DNA from: Leishmania martiniquensis
Taxonomy: Eukaryota; Euglenozoa; Kinetoplastea; Trypanosomatida; Trypanosomatidae
DNA: 64,000 nt
Direction: 5' to 3'
NCBI RefSeq assembly: GCF_017916325.1
Contig: NC_090167.1
Location: 1,239,001-1,303,000, forward strand
The notes beneath the pieces were generated by a model that was not told the origin of the DNA, made no database searches, and was given only the letters and a program-made list of their open reading frames with translations. The stretch's first letter is position 1; each line of letters opens with the position of its first letter. A program made the translations under genes and the position numbers. This document shows, piece after piece, positions 50,368 to 61,600 of the stretch.

Positions 50368-52786
50368 TGAGGTGCTGCGGTGAGGTCTGAAGAGCGTGGA
50401 TGGAGCTGGTCTCCGCTACTGTTGCGCCGCATCGTCTCTGCTTCTCAATGATGCGGGCGGTCCAAAGCGTGCGACTGTGTGTGTGTGTGCAACAGCAGTT
50501 TTTTTATTTTGCGGTGTGGAGACGATTCTGTGCTTACAGGTGCATGACGATGTAGAGGAACAGGCGCTCCCCCTTTATTGCGACGCGCAAGCTAAAGTGG
50601 TGAAATTTCTCGCGTGGCGGGAGTGGCACTGGAGAGAGAACTCCTGGCCAAGCTGATGCCGCTGCGGCAGGTACCGCTCGGCATGTGGTGTGCTCGTGCA
50701 CGTGTGTGCACTGAGCACTTTTTCGCGGCTTCGCTCTTTCAGCTGTCTCGCGTTCTCCCTTCTCTTCTCTGCCAGACTGAATCTTCTGAAAGCGCCCCCC
50801 TCCCCCCTGCACGCCTTGCTTTGGTCCTCAGCCTTCGTGAAAGAGCAGCGGGGTGCAGTCATGGCGGAGGGGGATTGCGCAGGCGATGCATTGCCGCCCC
50901 TTCTCCCTCTCTCTGCTTTCATGATGCACAGAATCATCCACAGACGCAACAACAACAAAATGCAGCGGAGCACGCAAACAAGCGAAGTTGAAGAGGCGGC
51001 AGCTCTGGCCGAGTGCGCCTCCCACGCATGCACGCCCTTTTCTCACTGTTCCGCTTCCTCGTAAGGCGCATCCAGCCGCTGCCGCCTCGGCGCTTTTCTC
51101 CCTCTCTTTGCCGAGACGCCTCCTCTTGCACCTTCGCCGTTGCTGCGAGGGCATCTGTCGACATGCGAAAAAAAAGGACTGAGGGGTCCGAAGCGCTGCG
51201 GGGCGTGCGAGCGCCTCTGCGAGAGCTTGGAGGAGTAGGCTTCTCCTCTGAGCCCTCTCCCCTCCTTGGCATGGGCACTTCTTCCCGAAGGAGAGTGCGG
51301 ATCCAAGAACTGTGAGGCCGTCAGCGCGTCCTTTGCCATTGCAGAACGTGCTGTTTCGACCTCCTTGTACGCCTTCCGAGGTATAGGAGGCACCCCTTTC
51401 TGGCCACCGCCGCCCCTCACCGCTCTGAATCCTGCGCTCTTCTCCCATCCTACATTTTGCGCTGAGCTCATCGTCGCCGCCTTCGCTCTCCTGTGCACAC
51501 AGCCGCACACGTGCACGCTTGGCAGCAGAACGCGAGCCATAGGCGTATCATGGACTGGAGAATGAGAAGGAGGAGAGGGGTGCTAAACACATACTGGCCA
51601 TCCGTCCACCTCCTGCGCGCGCAGCACTGCCGAGTGCACAGAAGCACACACCCCATTCCAATGGCAAGCGTCTCTTCTTCATGGCCTACCGTACAGGAGC
51701 GTGACGCTCATGTGCTTGCCGCGCTGAATCTTCCGCAGCGCACCCCCTCCTCGCTCTTCCCCTTCGTCCGCCCACGGCACCCCCCGTCATCACTTACGGG
51801 CATTCTCTTTTTCATCCGTCTCCCTACTTTTGTCTTCTTCCTCGTCTTGCCGAGTCTCTCCGCCGCTTCCTGCTCGAACTTTCTGGGGACATGCTGCGCA
51901 CAGACGCCGGCCTGAACGTTCCCCCCAAAAAAGCACGATGCCCGACTGGTACGTGCTGAAATCTGCTGTGGGACTGATCGTCGCTCCCGCGCCTTATCCG
52001 ACCAGCCTTTCCCCTCCCTTCCCCTCTCCGCCCCCTTTTCTCATCTCTCTCTGTGTGTGTGCTCACTTGTGGGAAGTGATGGGCGCTTCCGTTCCAAAGC
52101 ACACAAAAAACAGCAAAGCTGAGCGAACACGCATACGCACAGACACACATACACACACACAGAGACAGAGATAGATCCATGTGCGCTTTCTCGCGAGCAT
52201 GAGCCGTCTCGGTGCAGAATGCCAAGGCAAATACCGCACCGTATCACACGACTTGCAGCTTCTACTCTCAATACTCCGTGTCAACACGGCAACAGGCTCT
52301 CGCCCCGAGAGAGTGCAGACTACATCGCAAGAAGGGGAAGGGGAGGAGGAGGAAGAGGGGACTGTCGCCTGTGCGGTTGTGCGTTCCCCTGCACATACGC
52401 TCTTTCCCACGCCCACTCCCCCATTCTCCTCGACTACCTCTGGCTGAGCATCGGCGTTTCGTAGCGTGCTTACCCTCCCGCCGCTTTTTATATTTCTATT
52501 TGCTCTCTCTATGTTGCCTCACACACACACACACACTGTCGTTACAGCCCAAGAGCGATTGAATCGAGCCTCGCGCACACGCCTCCCGCATCCTCCCTCG
52601 AGCTTTTCTGCGCATGGCATGATCAGATGATGTTGGGCACCTACCGCCTCTCTTCGTTTTCCGTTTCGTTCGCAGCCCCTCCGCATGAGTGTGGAGGCGC
52701 GCACCCTTCCGCTAGGCTTCCTCCCCTTTTCTTCGGACGCATACCGTTGACCGGCGTCGATATGTGCGTGCGCCTTGCTTCATCGG
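50368..52786. other. intergenic region, no firm gene
   Basis: About 2.4 kb with pyrimidine tracts, CA runs near 52142-52160 and 52520-52536, and overlapping small ORFs. One 84-codon ORF (51661-51915) has a hydrophobic segment and is listed as a weak finding. Nothing else is supportable. Confidence 0.6.
52641..52675 (+). promoter_or_regulatory. candidate trans-splice acceptor for the 1182-residue protein gene
   Basis: A strong polypyrimidine tract (CTCTCTTCGTTTTCCGTTTCG) ends at TTCGCAG, AG at 52674-52675, 112 bases before the ATG at 52787. Short upstream ATGs at 52685 and 52762 lie between them. Confidence 0.55.
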
Positions 52787-55700
52787 ATGCCGTGGATTCG
52801 CCTGCAGTCGGCACATCTCTTCTCTACATGGTTGCACAATGAGATTGTGGCCGAGACACCGTTTGGCCTTTGCTTGCAACTGCGTCCTGTACCGACACAG
52901 GCGCTTGCGACCCTCTCGAGAGGTGGGCTCGTATTGGTGAGGCCTCACGTAGGACACATACTTGCGTCCTTGACAGCGGAGACCCCTGCGGCGCTCACAG
53001 CCCCTGTGAAGGATGGCGACACAGCAGAGGCATTATCGAAGGATGCTGCAGAGGTATCGCGCTCCTCGTCGGGGCGCACCCATGCCACCATGAACCACTA
53101 CGCATTCCTGCTGCAAACATTACTGCGCCTCACCAGTGCCAATGAATTCCCCCTTCGCCACAGCGGGGCTTCTTTCTCGCCATCGTCGTCGCGGTGCGCC
53201 GGGGCGGTGACGGATGGGGTGGGCCGCAAGACCGTTCTCTACGCAGCAATGCTGTCACACTGTGCGGAGTGGTGGGATGCTGGCAAGGTGATGCAGCCCA
53301 CCAGCGCTTGCCTCTACCCTTGCAGCGCGTCAGTGCAGCGGACAGCACCGCTTCATAGGCCGTTCATCTTCTTCGCTGATGTGTCAAAGGCTGCAGAGCG
53401 TCTCGCAGGCCTACAGAGGCTGGGCGAGGTGGACGAGGGCAGCTGCGGCGCCCGCCGACGCCTGCTACGTGTGCTGCGCCTTCTTAGTTCTCACGGGGGG
53501 TGGCGACTGTGTGTGCGGCGCCCTTATCGCGTCCGCGCAAGGGGCCCCTCCGCTTCATCCTTCTCGACGTTATTGCGCCAGGAGGAGGAGGAGGAGGAGT
53601 CAGATTACGTCGACTGGCTCGACTACCTCACAGAACGGTGCGTGGAGGTGGACCTGCGGCCTGCTGGTGATTACGATGCCCTCAACTCTCCGCCACAGGG
53701 CGCTGCACCGCACGTGCAGCTCGGGAGTAGTGCAGCGGCCAATTCCACACCCATCGCAATACCGTCGGCGCGCTTGTCGAGATACAGCCGCGCATGCGAG
53801 GGATGCGACGGCTTTGCCTTCGCGATGCCAGATGTGCTTGTCCCTCTTTGCGCTGTGCTGTGGCACATTCTGGCTACTGAGGTGGAGGGAAGTGTGCTGG
53901 ATACGCTGCATGGGCTGCTGCGGCAATACTTGTGCTGGCCCGTCCTCGCTTCCTCTGACCACGCCAAGAACGCTGTGATGGGGCGCAGGTGTGACGAGGC
54001 TATCATGCGCTACGCACGCCACGCTCTGCAGATGTTGGTGCACGCTCCAGAGCAGGTGTTTGCGTGTTACTCGGCGAACTCTGACCAGGGCAGTACAGCG
54101 TCGAGTACGTCTTCAGCGTTGCCGCCACCCTTCGCAGGTCCCGTCACGCTCTCCTGCTTGATACCGAACAGCATCTGCCTCCTACCGCTTGTACAGGACA
54201 GTGCGCCCTCGCTCTTCTTCCTTCAAGGAGTCCCTGTGTCGGTAGCGCCAGAGGGTACAGTGCTGCGCCGACAGCCACTTCGCGTGCTGCTGCTGCGCGT
54301 CGACCCCGCAGGAGACTGGCTGCCGCCGCCGGAGACGCTGGCCAGCCAGCGCACGCTTTACGCTTCCTTTGATGCGCAGAGGGGAGGGCCCTTTGACGGT
54401 GACGGGGGCTGCGAGGCTGATGATGACGAAGCGAGCGCCGACTTTGCAGTATTGGAGGCGTGTGGATCAGGCAAGCGGGTCTTAGCACGGGGCACCTCAG
54501 TGTCGGGCGACCAGAGATCGGCTGTCGCTTCGCCGCCGCCTCTCTCTCTGGAGCACTCGCCCACAGAGGATCGAGTGATATCGATGCTGACTGCGTACGT
54601 GACTCGCAGCGGGCCCTTTGCGGAAGTCGTCGCTTCCACGCGTGACCTTGATCAGTGCGTCTGGCTTGCCGCAGTGCGCTTGTTCCTCTACGCACTCCTT
54701 CACGGTGTGCGGGTGGTGGTTACCCCGGAGCGGCTACCCAACTTCGTGAAAGCCTTTGGCTACCGCCACGTGCCCCGGCTACACCACCGACTTTGCGAGG
54801 TGCGAGAGGCTCTCAGAAATGCATCAGCGGGCGACGGCGCACTGTTGCCCTTTACGGACCCCACCGACGTGCCCACGAGGGCCACTGCGCTTGCGCTGCT
54901 GGACGAGGTGTGCCAATGTGAGCCACCGCTGGCCGTGTACGTTGTGGATCAGGTCATCTTGAGCGGCTTCGGGAAACTGCAAGTGATGGGCAACGCTTCT
55001 GTGGCGACCGGCCCCGATCGCGCTGCGTCCTCTTCTCTGCCGCTCCTCCCGGTAGTACTGTGCCGCGATTTGCTGCGCCATCCGTGCAGCTTCGACGAGG
55101 CATGTGGCTCGAGCAAACACAGCGGCATATGTGAGCTGACCCACTGCGGGGTGCTTGGCGTAAAAGAACTATGCAGTGTGTCTGCCCGCTGGCAGTCGAA
55201 GCAGTTTCCATGCTCTGCAGAGGAGGTCATGACGAGGTGCGCGGCAGTGGTTGCCTCGGGAGACGGAGGTGCGTCCCGCATGCACGGCGGCCACGTGTTC
55301 GTCGCGGCACTAGACCCTCTTCTCAAGCTTTTTTCGACAGATTCCAACGCCCACGTCAGCAAGCAAAGCACTGAGCAGAACGGTGACCAGCGAGGGAGAC
55401 GCGGAGCCGACGCGGGCGCGCGGAAAGCCACGGATGATGGAGCAGAGCTGCAACAGCCGCAGCTGCCCTCTGTTCTTCTCGTGGCACCGCTTCAGCTGCA
55501 AAGCGTCCTGTACGGCGAACTGCTGCGCAAGGCCGCCTTGGCCTTGCTAGAAGCGCTACCCGACCCCGCTGCGGGTGAGGCTGACATGCCGACGACTACG
55601 CCGGGTATCACTCGTACCGCTCATGCCAGCGTCCGGGGTTTCATTCGCGGCGGTGGGGCTTTCTTCGTGTCGCTGGCGAGACAGGCACGGTGGCTGATGC

Positions 55701-56335
55701 GGCAGTTATCGCTGACGGGGGCGGATGCCGCTGGCCCGGGGCCGTTTGCGGCGTCTGGCCCCGTTTTGTGGGGCATGGGCGTATCTCCGCAGGACCACGC
55801 CACAGCCCGCTTCGTGCTGGCAATCCTCTGCGAGTCGTGCGCGGCGATGGTGACACGGCTAGCGGAGCCGCTGATTGAGCGGAGCGCTGCAACAGGACAT
55901 GCATTACCTCAGCTGCACAGCGTCCAGGCCTCTTCGATGACTTGTGGGCCTCGCGCCCGGCGACGATTGTGGATCGAGGGGCTCCGCGCTGCCGTCGAGG
56001 CATCTTCGGCAGGAGCCGCTCAACCTCTTCTGCACGTTTATCACAAAAGCCCGGATGCATTACTGTCAGAGGCAGTGAACGGTGCTGCGATCGAGATGTG
56101 CCAGGGCACGCATACGATGCACGCGCAAGTCATGCAGTGGTTCGCCTCTGACTGCTGTCTTTCCTCCTCGTCACGGCCGCGGGCGGATGACGGGGCTTGT
56201 GTGTGCCGCGGCGGTTGCCATACGGAACCGCCATTGCCTACTTGGCCTTTTCTGGAGCCGTTGCACACAAACGCGCACGCGGTTCGGGAAGCCCTAGCGC
56301 TCTTGCTGCATACTCTCTCCGCAACAGCGTCTTGA
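52787..56335 (+). CDS. large hypothetical protein with faint chaperonin-like features
   Basis: An 1182-residue protein, start MPWIRLQSAHLF. I do not recognise it firmly. The C-terminal half has local resemblances to group II chaperonins (CCT or BBS10/BBS12-like). These are an FIRGGGAFFVSLARQ block at about 952-966 (GGG at 955-957), recalling the VPGGGA-type motif; then CESCAAMVTRLAEPLIERS, recalling the LAEN helix; and a final FLEPLHTNAHAVREALALLL, recalling the 'dP...K..ai..A...a..iL' end of the fold. An apical-domain-like stretch (LLHGVRVVVTPERLPNFVKAFG) is at about 635-655. The catalytic GDGTT motif is not seen, so ATP hydrolysis is unlikely. Many low-complexity insertions lengthen it. The resemblance is inference from motif order, not established homology. 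The first ATG in frame is 52787; a TTG at 52775 precedes it. Confidence 0.75.
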   Translation: MPWIRLQSAHLFSTWLHNEIVAETPFGLCLQLRPVPTQALATLSRGGLVLVRPHVGHILASLTAETPAALTAPVKDGDTAEALSKDAAEVSRSSSGRTHATMNHYAFLLQTLLRLTSANEFPLRHSGASFSPSSSRCAGAVTDGVGRKTVLYAAMLSHCAEWWDAGKVMQPTSACLYPCSASVQRTAPLHRPFIFFADVSKAAERLAGLQRLGEVDEGSCGARRRLLRVLRLLSSHGGWRLCVRRPYRVRARGPSASSFSTLLRQEEEEEESDYVDWLDYLTERCVEVDLRPAGDYDALNSPPQGAAPHVQLGSSAAANSTPIAIPSARLSRYSRACEGCDGFAFAMPDVLVPLCAVLWHILATEVEGSVLDTLHGLLRQYLCWPVLASSDHAKNAVMGRRCDEAIMRYARHALQMLVHAPEQVFACYSANSDQGSTASSTSSALPPPFAGPVTLSCLIPNSICLLPLVQDSAPSLFFLQGVPVSVAPEGTVLRRQPLRVLLLRVDPAGDWLPPPETLASQRTLYASFDAQRGGPFDGDGGCEADDDEASADFAVLEACGSGKRVLARGTSVSGDQRSAVASPPPLSLEHSPTEDRVISMLTAYVTRSGPFAEVVASTRDLDQCVWLAAVRLFLYALLHGVRVVVTPERLPNFVKAFGYRHVPRLHHRLCEVREALRNASAGDGALLPFTDPTDVPTRATALALLDEVCQCEPPLAVYVVDQVILSGFGKLQVMGNASVATGPDRAASSSLPLLPVVLCRDLLRHPCSFDEACGSSKHSGICELTHCGVLGVKELCSVSARWQSKQFPCSAEEVMTRCAAVVASGDGGASRMHGGHVFVAALDPLLKLFSTDSNAHVSKQSTEQNGDQRGRRGADAGARKATDDGAELQQPQLPSVLLVAPLQLQSVLYGELLRKAALALLEALPDPAAGEADMPTTTPGITRTAHASVRGFIRGGGAFFVSLARQARWLMRQLSLTGADAAGPGPFAASGPVLWGMGVSPQDHATARFVLAILCESCAAMVTRLAEPLIERSAATGHALPQLHSVQASSMTCGPRARRRLWIEGLRAAVEASSAGAAQPLLHVYHKSPDALLSEAVNGAAIEMCQGTHTMHAQVMQWFASDCCLSSSSRPRADDGACVCRGGCHTEPPLPTWPFLEPLHTNAHAVREALALLLHTLSATAS

Positions 56336-56456
56336 TACTGTATGCATAAATGGGCGAGCGTGGGGCTCTGAGTAGGGCGAGGCGAGCCCGTGAGCGAACG
56401 ACCAGAGAAGGAAAGAAGCCGCTGGCGGAAGAGCAGACGGAAACAACAGCAGCAGA

Positions 56457-56492
56457 TACACAGACACACAGACACACACACACACACACACA
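56457..56492. repeat. interrupted (CA)n microsatellite
   Basis: CA repeats with GA interruptions, about 120 bases after the stop of the preceding gene. Confidence 0.88.
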
Positions 56493-56605
56493 AAGGAAAC
56501 AGCTGTATACGCGTGGACGCTTGGCATTGCGTGATACTCTCTCCTGAGATATGCGTGTGTCCTGCGGGTATCTGTGCCTGAAAGAAGTGTGCGTACACAC
56601 ATAAA

Positions 56606-56640
56606 CATATATATATATATACGTGCGTGTGTGTGTGTGG
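56606..56640. repeat. compound (AT)n-(GT)n microsatellite
   Basis: An AT run (56606-56621) followed by ACGTGC and a GT run to about 56640. Confidence 0.88.
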
Positions 56641-58164
56641 CCTCTTCAGCTGCTCACGTTCACCCCCGACGTTTCTTGTGTCTTGACTTTGCCGGCGGAC
56701 GCTGAGCCTTGTGCCCTGCATGCATTGTGCCTCCAGTCTGCGCTCTCCTTTCCCCATCCTTGAACCACTTCCAACTACCTATGTTTTACAACACACACAC
56801 ACGCGGACACACGCCCATAACGGTGCGTGCACCTTTCCCTCCATGAACACCCGCATACATCTCCCCACGCGTCGTGCGTCGCCGATGCATCCATACAGAA
56901 GCGGAACGGGCTCGGACGGACTGTTGGACACGGTCACATTACGCCCAAGCAATCCCCATAGCAGTGCGCAGCCCGCCTACGCGCAGCGCCGTGTGCGTTA
57001 GGCTCCAGTGCGTGCTTGCCGGTCTGCAGCTTTGCGGGGCAGCGCTGAGGTGCATGTCCTTCTCTCATTTTTCTTCTTTTTTTTCTTTGGACATTGCGTT
57101 GAGTCCGCTGCCCTTATCCCCACGCCGACGGTCTCTTTCGGCATTTCTCTCTCCTCAAAACATCGGCGAGCCGCCTAAGCTGCGGAGAGGGCGGTGCACA
57201 CACGCACGCACACACACACTCTGAGAAGGAGAAAGAGAGAGAGAGGCACCCAAATCAACGCGCAACAAAGAATAGCGGCGAAGATATCACGGCTTTTCAA
57301 CGGCGCGTCTCTGTGCCTTTTCTTTCCCTCGCTCCCTCTCTCCCCCTCCTCTCCTATCCCGTCCCTGGAGAATTCACCTCCTCCTCACTTCTTCTGCTCG
57401 CGCGCTTCGATACAGGCTGGCGCGCTCGTCTTTTGTGCTGTATGTATTCCGCCTCTGCGCCGCCCCCTCCTTCGACCTCCCATACTTCGGTACTCGCTGC
57501 CACTGTCGTTGCGGTTCCGGTTTCGCCCTCTTCTCTGTTCTTTGTGCTTCTCTCTTGTGTGTACGGTACACTACGTGAGTGACGCCTACACCTGCCGCTT
57601 GCGCCCGCCCCCTTTCCCTACCCCTCGTCTGCGAAATTGTCTCCTCCAGTCTGTGCCCCACTGCTAACCAGCGGTGGCGACGGCGTTTTGCTTCCCCGAT
57701 CGAGCGACTCGCTCGTTGCGTTTTTTTTGTGTTTGTGTGCCCGATCCCTTCTCATTCCCCCTTTCATTATTCTCCACCCCCCCTGCCGCCCCCAGCTGGA
57801 GCACACCAACGCATACGATCTGTAGTGTTACCGTGTGGCTTGCTCCTCGCCCCTCCCTTTCATCTCCTTTTTATTTGGTTCTTGCCAGCGCCACAGGATA
57901 CATATGTGTGGGTGTGCATGTGCCTTGTTGCGCGCTCGCTTCTTCCTCTCTGACTGCGTCTCCTCTCCCCTTCCCTCCGCCCCTTTTGTCTTGCCACCTT
58001 CCTCTGCGGGCTCTATACCAACGCTAGGGAAGCACTGTGAGACAGCTCCATTCAGAGAGTCCATTGCCGCACATCTCTCGCGCGCAATTTTTCCTTTTTT
58101 TCCGTTTGCCACTGCGTTCCCGCTCTGGTGAGGGAAAAAAAGATATCAAGAAAGGGGGAGAGTG

Positions 58165-58213
58165 AGTGAGTGAGTGACCCACACACACACACATACACAC
58201 GCGCGCGCGCACA
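58165..58213. repeat. compound GTGA / CA / CG simple-sequence tract
   Basis: GAGTGAGTGAGTGAGTGA is followed by a CA run and a CG run, roughly 480-530 bases before the CDKL kinase start. Confidence 0.85.
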
Positions 58214-58610
58214 CATACAGAGAGAGACAGAGACGCGAGGTGAGGGAGGTGGGGTGGGGAGATTCGGGAGCTGCACTGCCATTTGCTTTTTCTGCCGTCT
58301 GTTTTCTTTTTTTGACTGTGCGCGTACCTTTTCCACTTCCTGTTGTGGGTGAGGGGGCGCGAAACTAACAACGTTGACTTTCAGCGAGAAAAGCACGAAG
58401 AAAAGCGGCGGGCATTTGACTTGAGCGTCGTCTTTCTTCCGCATCCCTTTCTCGGTGCTCTTCTCTCCCCTCTCAACGTTTCTTTTTTTTTCTCGCCCAG
58501 GTTCCGGTGCTTTGTGGGGCGTGTGGCAGTGTATGGGTGTGCCTGGTGAGCGGCAGCACTCCTGTATCTCTCTCTCCCCCTTTTCGCTTTGCCTCCTACT
58601 TGAATGGGAG

Positions 58611-58672
58611 TTATTTCTTTCTCGCTTCTTGTTTGTTGCTGCCCACTGATCAACAACTGCGCACCTCTTCAG
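58611..58672 (+). promoter_or_regulatory. candidate trans-splice acceptor for the CDKL kinase
   Basis: A T/C-rich stretch (TTATTTCTTTCTCGCTTCTT onward), then CACCTCTTCAG with AG at 58671-58672, 20 bases before the ATG. Confidence 0.5.
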
Positions 58673-58692
58673 AGGCTGAGCCTTGATAGCCG

Positions 58693-61600
58693 ATGGAGGC
58701 CTACGAGACACTCGGCATCCTCGGCGAGGGCACCTACGGCGTCGTCGTAAAGGCCCGCAGTCGCATAACGGGAAAGCTAGTCGCCATTAAGCGCTTCAAG
58801 CAGACAGAGCAGGATGAACACGTCCGCAAGACCTCCACCCGCGAGGTGCGCATGCTGCAGCTGCTGCGGCACCCCAACGTCATCCGCCTCGAGGACGTCT
58901 TCCGCCGGGAGGGTAAGCTCTACCTGGTCTTTGAGTTTGTCAGCAACACGATCCTGCAGCTTCTCGAGAGCACCACGCGCGGTCTTACCCGCCGCGAGCT
59001 GCGTCGCTACACGTACCAGCTGCTGCGCGGTATCGAATTTTGCCACAGGAACAACGTCATCCACCGAGACGTCAAGCCGGAGAATGTGCTCATTGATGAG
59101 TCGGGACTGCTGAAGCTGTGCGACTTCGGCTTTGCTCGACAGATATCGGCCAAAGGGAAGTACACGGACTACGTGGCAACGCGCTGGTACAGAGCACCAG
59201 AGCTGCTGGTCGGAGATGTGGCGTATGGCAAGCCAGTTGACGTGTGGGCGCTTGGGTGCATGTTTGCCGAGCTCTCCGACGGTCAGCCGCTCTTCCCGGG
59301 CGAATCGGACTTGGACCAGCTGTGCCTGATTCTGCAGACCTGCGGGCCAGTGCCGGCGCGCATGGTGCTCATCTTCGAGCACAACCCGCTTTACAATGGC
59401 ATCAGCTTCCCGCACACCAGCATCGCCTGCACGCTGAAGGAGCGCTACCATCGCGAGTCTGACGACTGGCTCGAGTTCCTCCGCTCTTGTCTCCAGACCG
59501 ACCCCGCCCAGCGACTGACGTGCACGGAGCTCATGGAACTCCCTTACTTCACGCGTGACGGCTTCCGAGATCGCTACGAGGCTGAGCTGCGGGCTGCGAC
59601 GGGCCTGCCCCAGCTGCGGTCCACCGCCATGACGTCGGCGCCTTCCACTCGGCGGCGTGCGTCGGATCAGGTAGCCAGCGTAGGGGGCAGTCTCAGGACG
59701 GATGCGATGATGTCTCCACACAAGCGCCTCTCGCATGAGGCAGCTTCACCGAGGCTACAGGGCCGTAAAACGCTCGTGAGCAGCAGCAGCAGCAAACACC
59801 CGAACGAGTCGCAGCCCCACAAAGTTGCACACGAGACTGTCGTGTCTGATGCCAACGCCGCCAAGGGCAAAACAGCGGGTGCGCCAGCGTCCACGTTGTC
59901 ACCGCTACACACAGCGGTGCCTGAACACTCCGTGCAGCTGCCGATGATCCTCAACAGTAACTCGGAGAAGGCCATTCCTGCGGCGCTGACGGACTATTTG
60001 CATCAGCTGCCTACCTCTTCGGGCGCCGCGACGTCGTCGCCGGTGCGGGAACCACCGGCAAAGGTGGCCGAGGACCTTGCCAACACTGACTTGCTCACCT
60101 GCTCGCGCAGGGCAGTGTCGCCAATGCACACCTCACTGATCTCGAACACATCAGCCACGCGGGTTCAAAAGAAGAAGCGAAACAGCAGCTTTGGAGAGAC
60201 CGATTCGCACCGACACAGCAGCGCGAGCAGCGGTAACGGTTTCGACTGCGCTGTGCCGATCGACGGCAGCAGGGGTGAGATGGCCAAGCTTACGGATGGC
60301 CATTCAGCGTCATCGGTCACGCTTCCGCCCAGCGGAGTTCACGGCGACAGCAGGAATGATAGGATGGGACAGGAAAGCGAGGCGGTAGACGCGTCGTCGC
60401 TGCTGACATCGCATGGGGCGGCTGACAGTGACACACGGGCCGCCCAGACTACAGCGGTACCAGGAGAGGATGGCGAACACACTGCTGTGCCACGCGACTG
60501 TCCCTCGAAGTTGGTGTCACCGGACTCGCCAGCGGCGAAGGCCCTTTCGGCTTTTCCATCGCCGCTGCTCGCCGCCACGGACTTCTCTCTGGCGGAGTGT
60601 CTCCACGAACTCTCCGCCCCGTCGCTGCACCTCTCACGCCATTTAGAGCAGGGGCGGCATGCAGCAGTGACGGAGCAGTCACAACCGCATACCCCACCCT
60701 CCACGGAGGTCTCGATCTTATCCTCCCGCGCCCGCACGCACAACCCGCTCGCTCCGCGGTCCTACGAGAACGACGGTGGATCTCGCAGTAAGTCTGACAT
60801 CGAGGCAGCTGCGCCGAGCGTCGAGACAGTTCGCCGCGGCCTCTCGAACTCAAGCACCTCCACGGCCGCCAGTGCCGCCCACGCCGTCTGCGAGGCCAAG
60901 AAGCGCAGAGTTTCCAGGCACAAGAGAGAAGTGAGCCGCGCGCAGGACCAGGAGGCGGCGCCCATCAGCGGCAGCGCAGCGCGCCGCCCTGTCTCAGATC
61001 ACGTGACAGATAAGGTTGTGTATCGCACAGGTATGGCGCCTGCGAGGAAGCCTTCGGGGCCGGGGGCGCCGCTGTCGTTCTCTCATGTTCTCGGCCAGCA
61101 TCAGCAGCAGCCGGTGCCGGCCTCGGACCCAAGTGGAGCTCACTCTGTCGGCCAGCACATGCACAGCGTTGGTACAGGCCCAAGCAGACCTGGCTCCAAC
61201 CATCACCGTAGCGTCGACGCACATGGCCCGCTGCTGCGCAAGGAGCGGCGGTCCAAACCACTGGCGGGCTCACTATGTGCACCCCAGGGCAGTGCTCCGC
61301 GCCATCGCCAGCAAGCGCAGCCGCGACTGGACGGACCACTGCAGGCTGACGGCGGCGCATCTCAGCGCGCGACGGCTACCTTGCTGGCGTTATCGGCCCT
61401 TCGTAACGTCTCCGGGCCGCCGCTCACCAAGTCCACGGTCGAGGCCGACAAGTACAGCCTTAGCCATCACACGCGCTCGCACGCCAGCAGCAACGTAGGT
61501 GAGAGAATAGGCTCCGTAGTGGGTGGAAGCGGCGGCGACACCAACACAAGCTCAACAGGCCGTGCTCGACGTTCTTTAGGCATTTCAGCACTGTGCAGCA

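Larger units (their letters stand above)
56336..58692. other. intergenic region, no gene seen
   Basis: About 2.36 kb with CA runs at 56457-56492, 57196-57219 and 58180-58213, and a TA plus TG run at 56606-56640. ORFs present are short, low-complexity and domain-free. Confidence 0.65.

Noticed and set aside
58777..59736. 319-codon minus-strand ORF inside the CDKL kinase
   Set aside because: Exact antisense of the conserved kinase domain; GC-rich Leishmania genes often leave such open mirrors.
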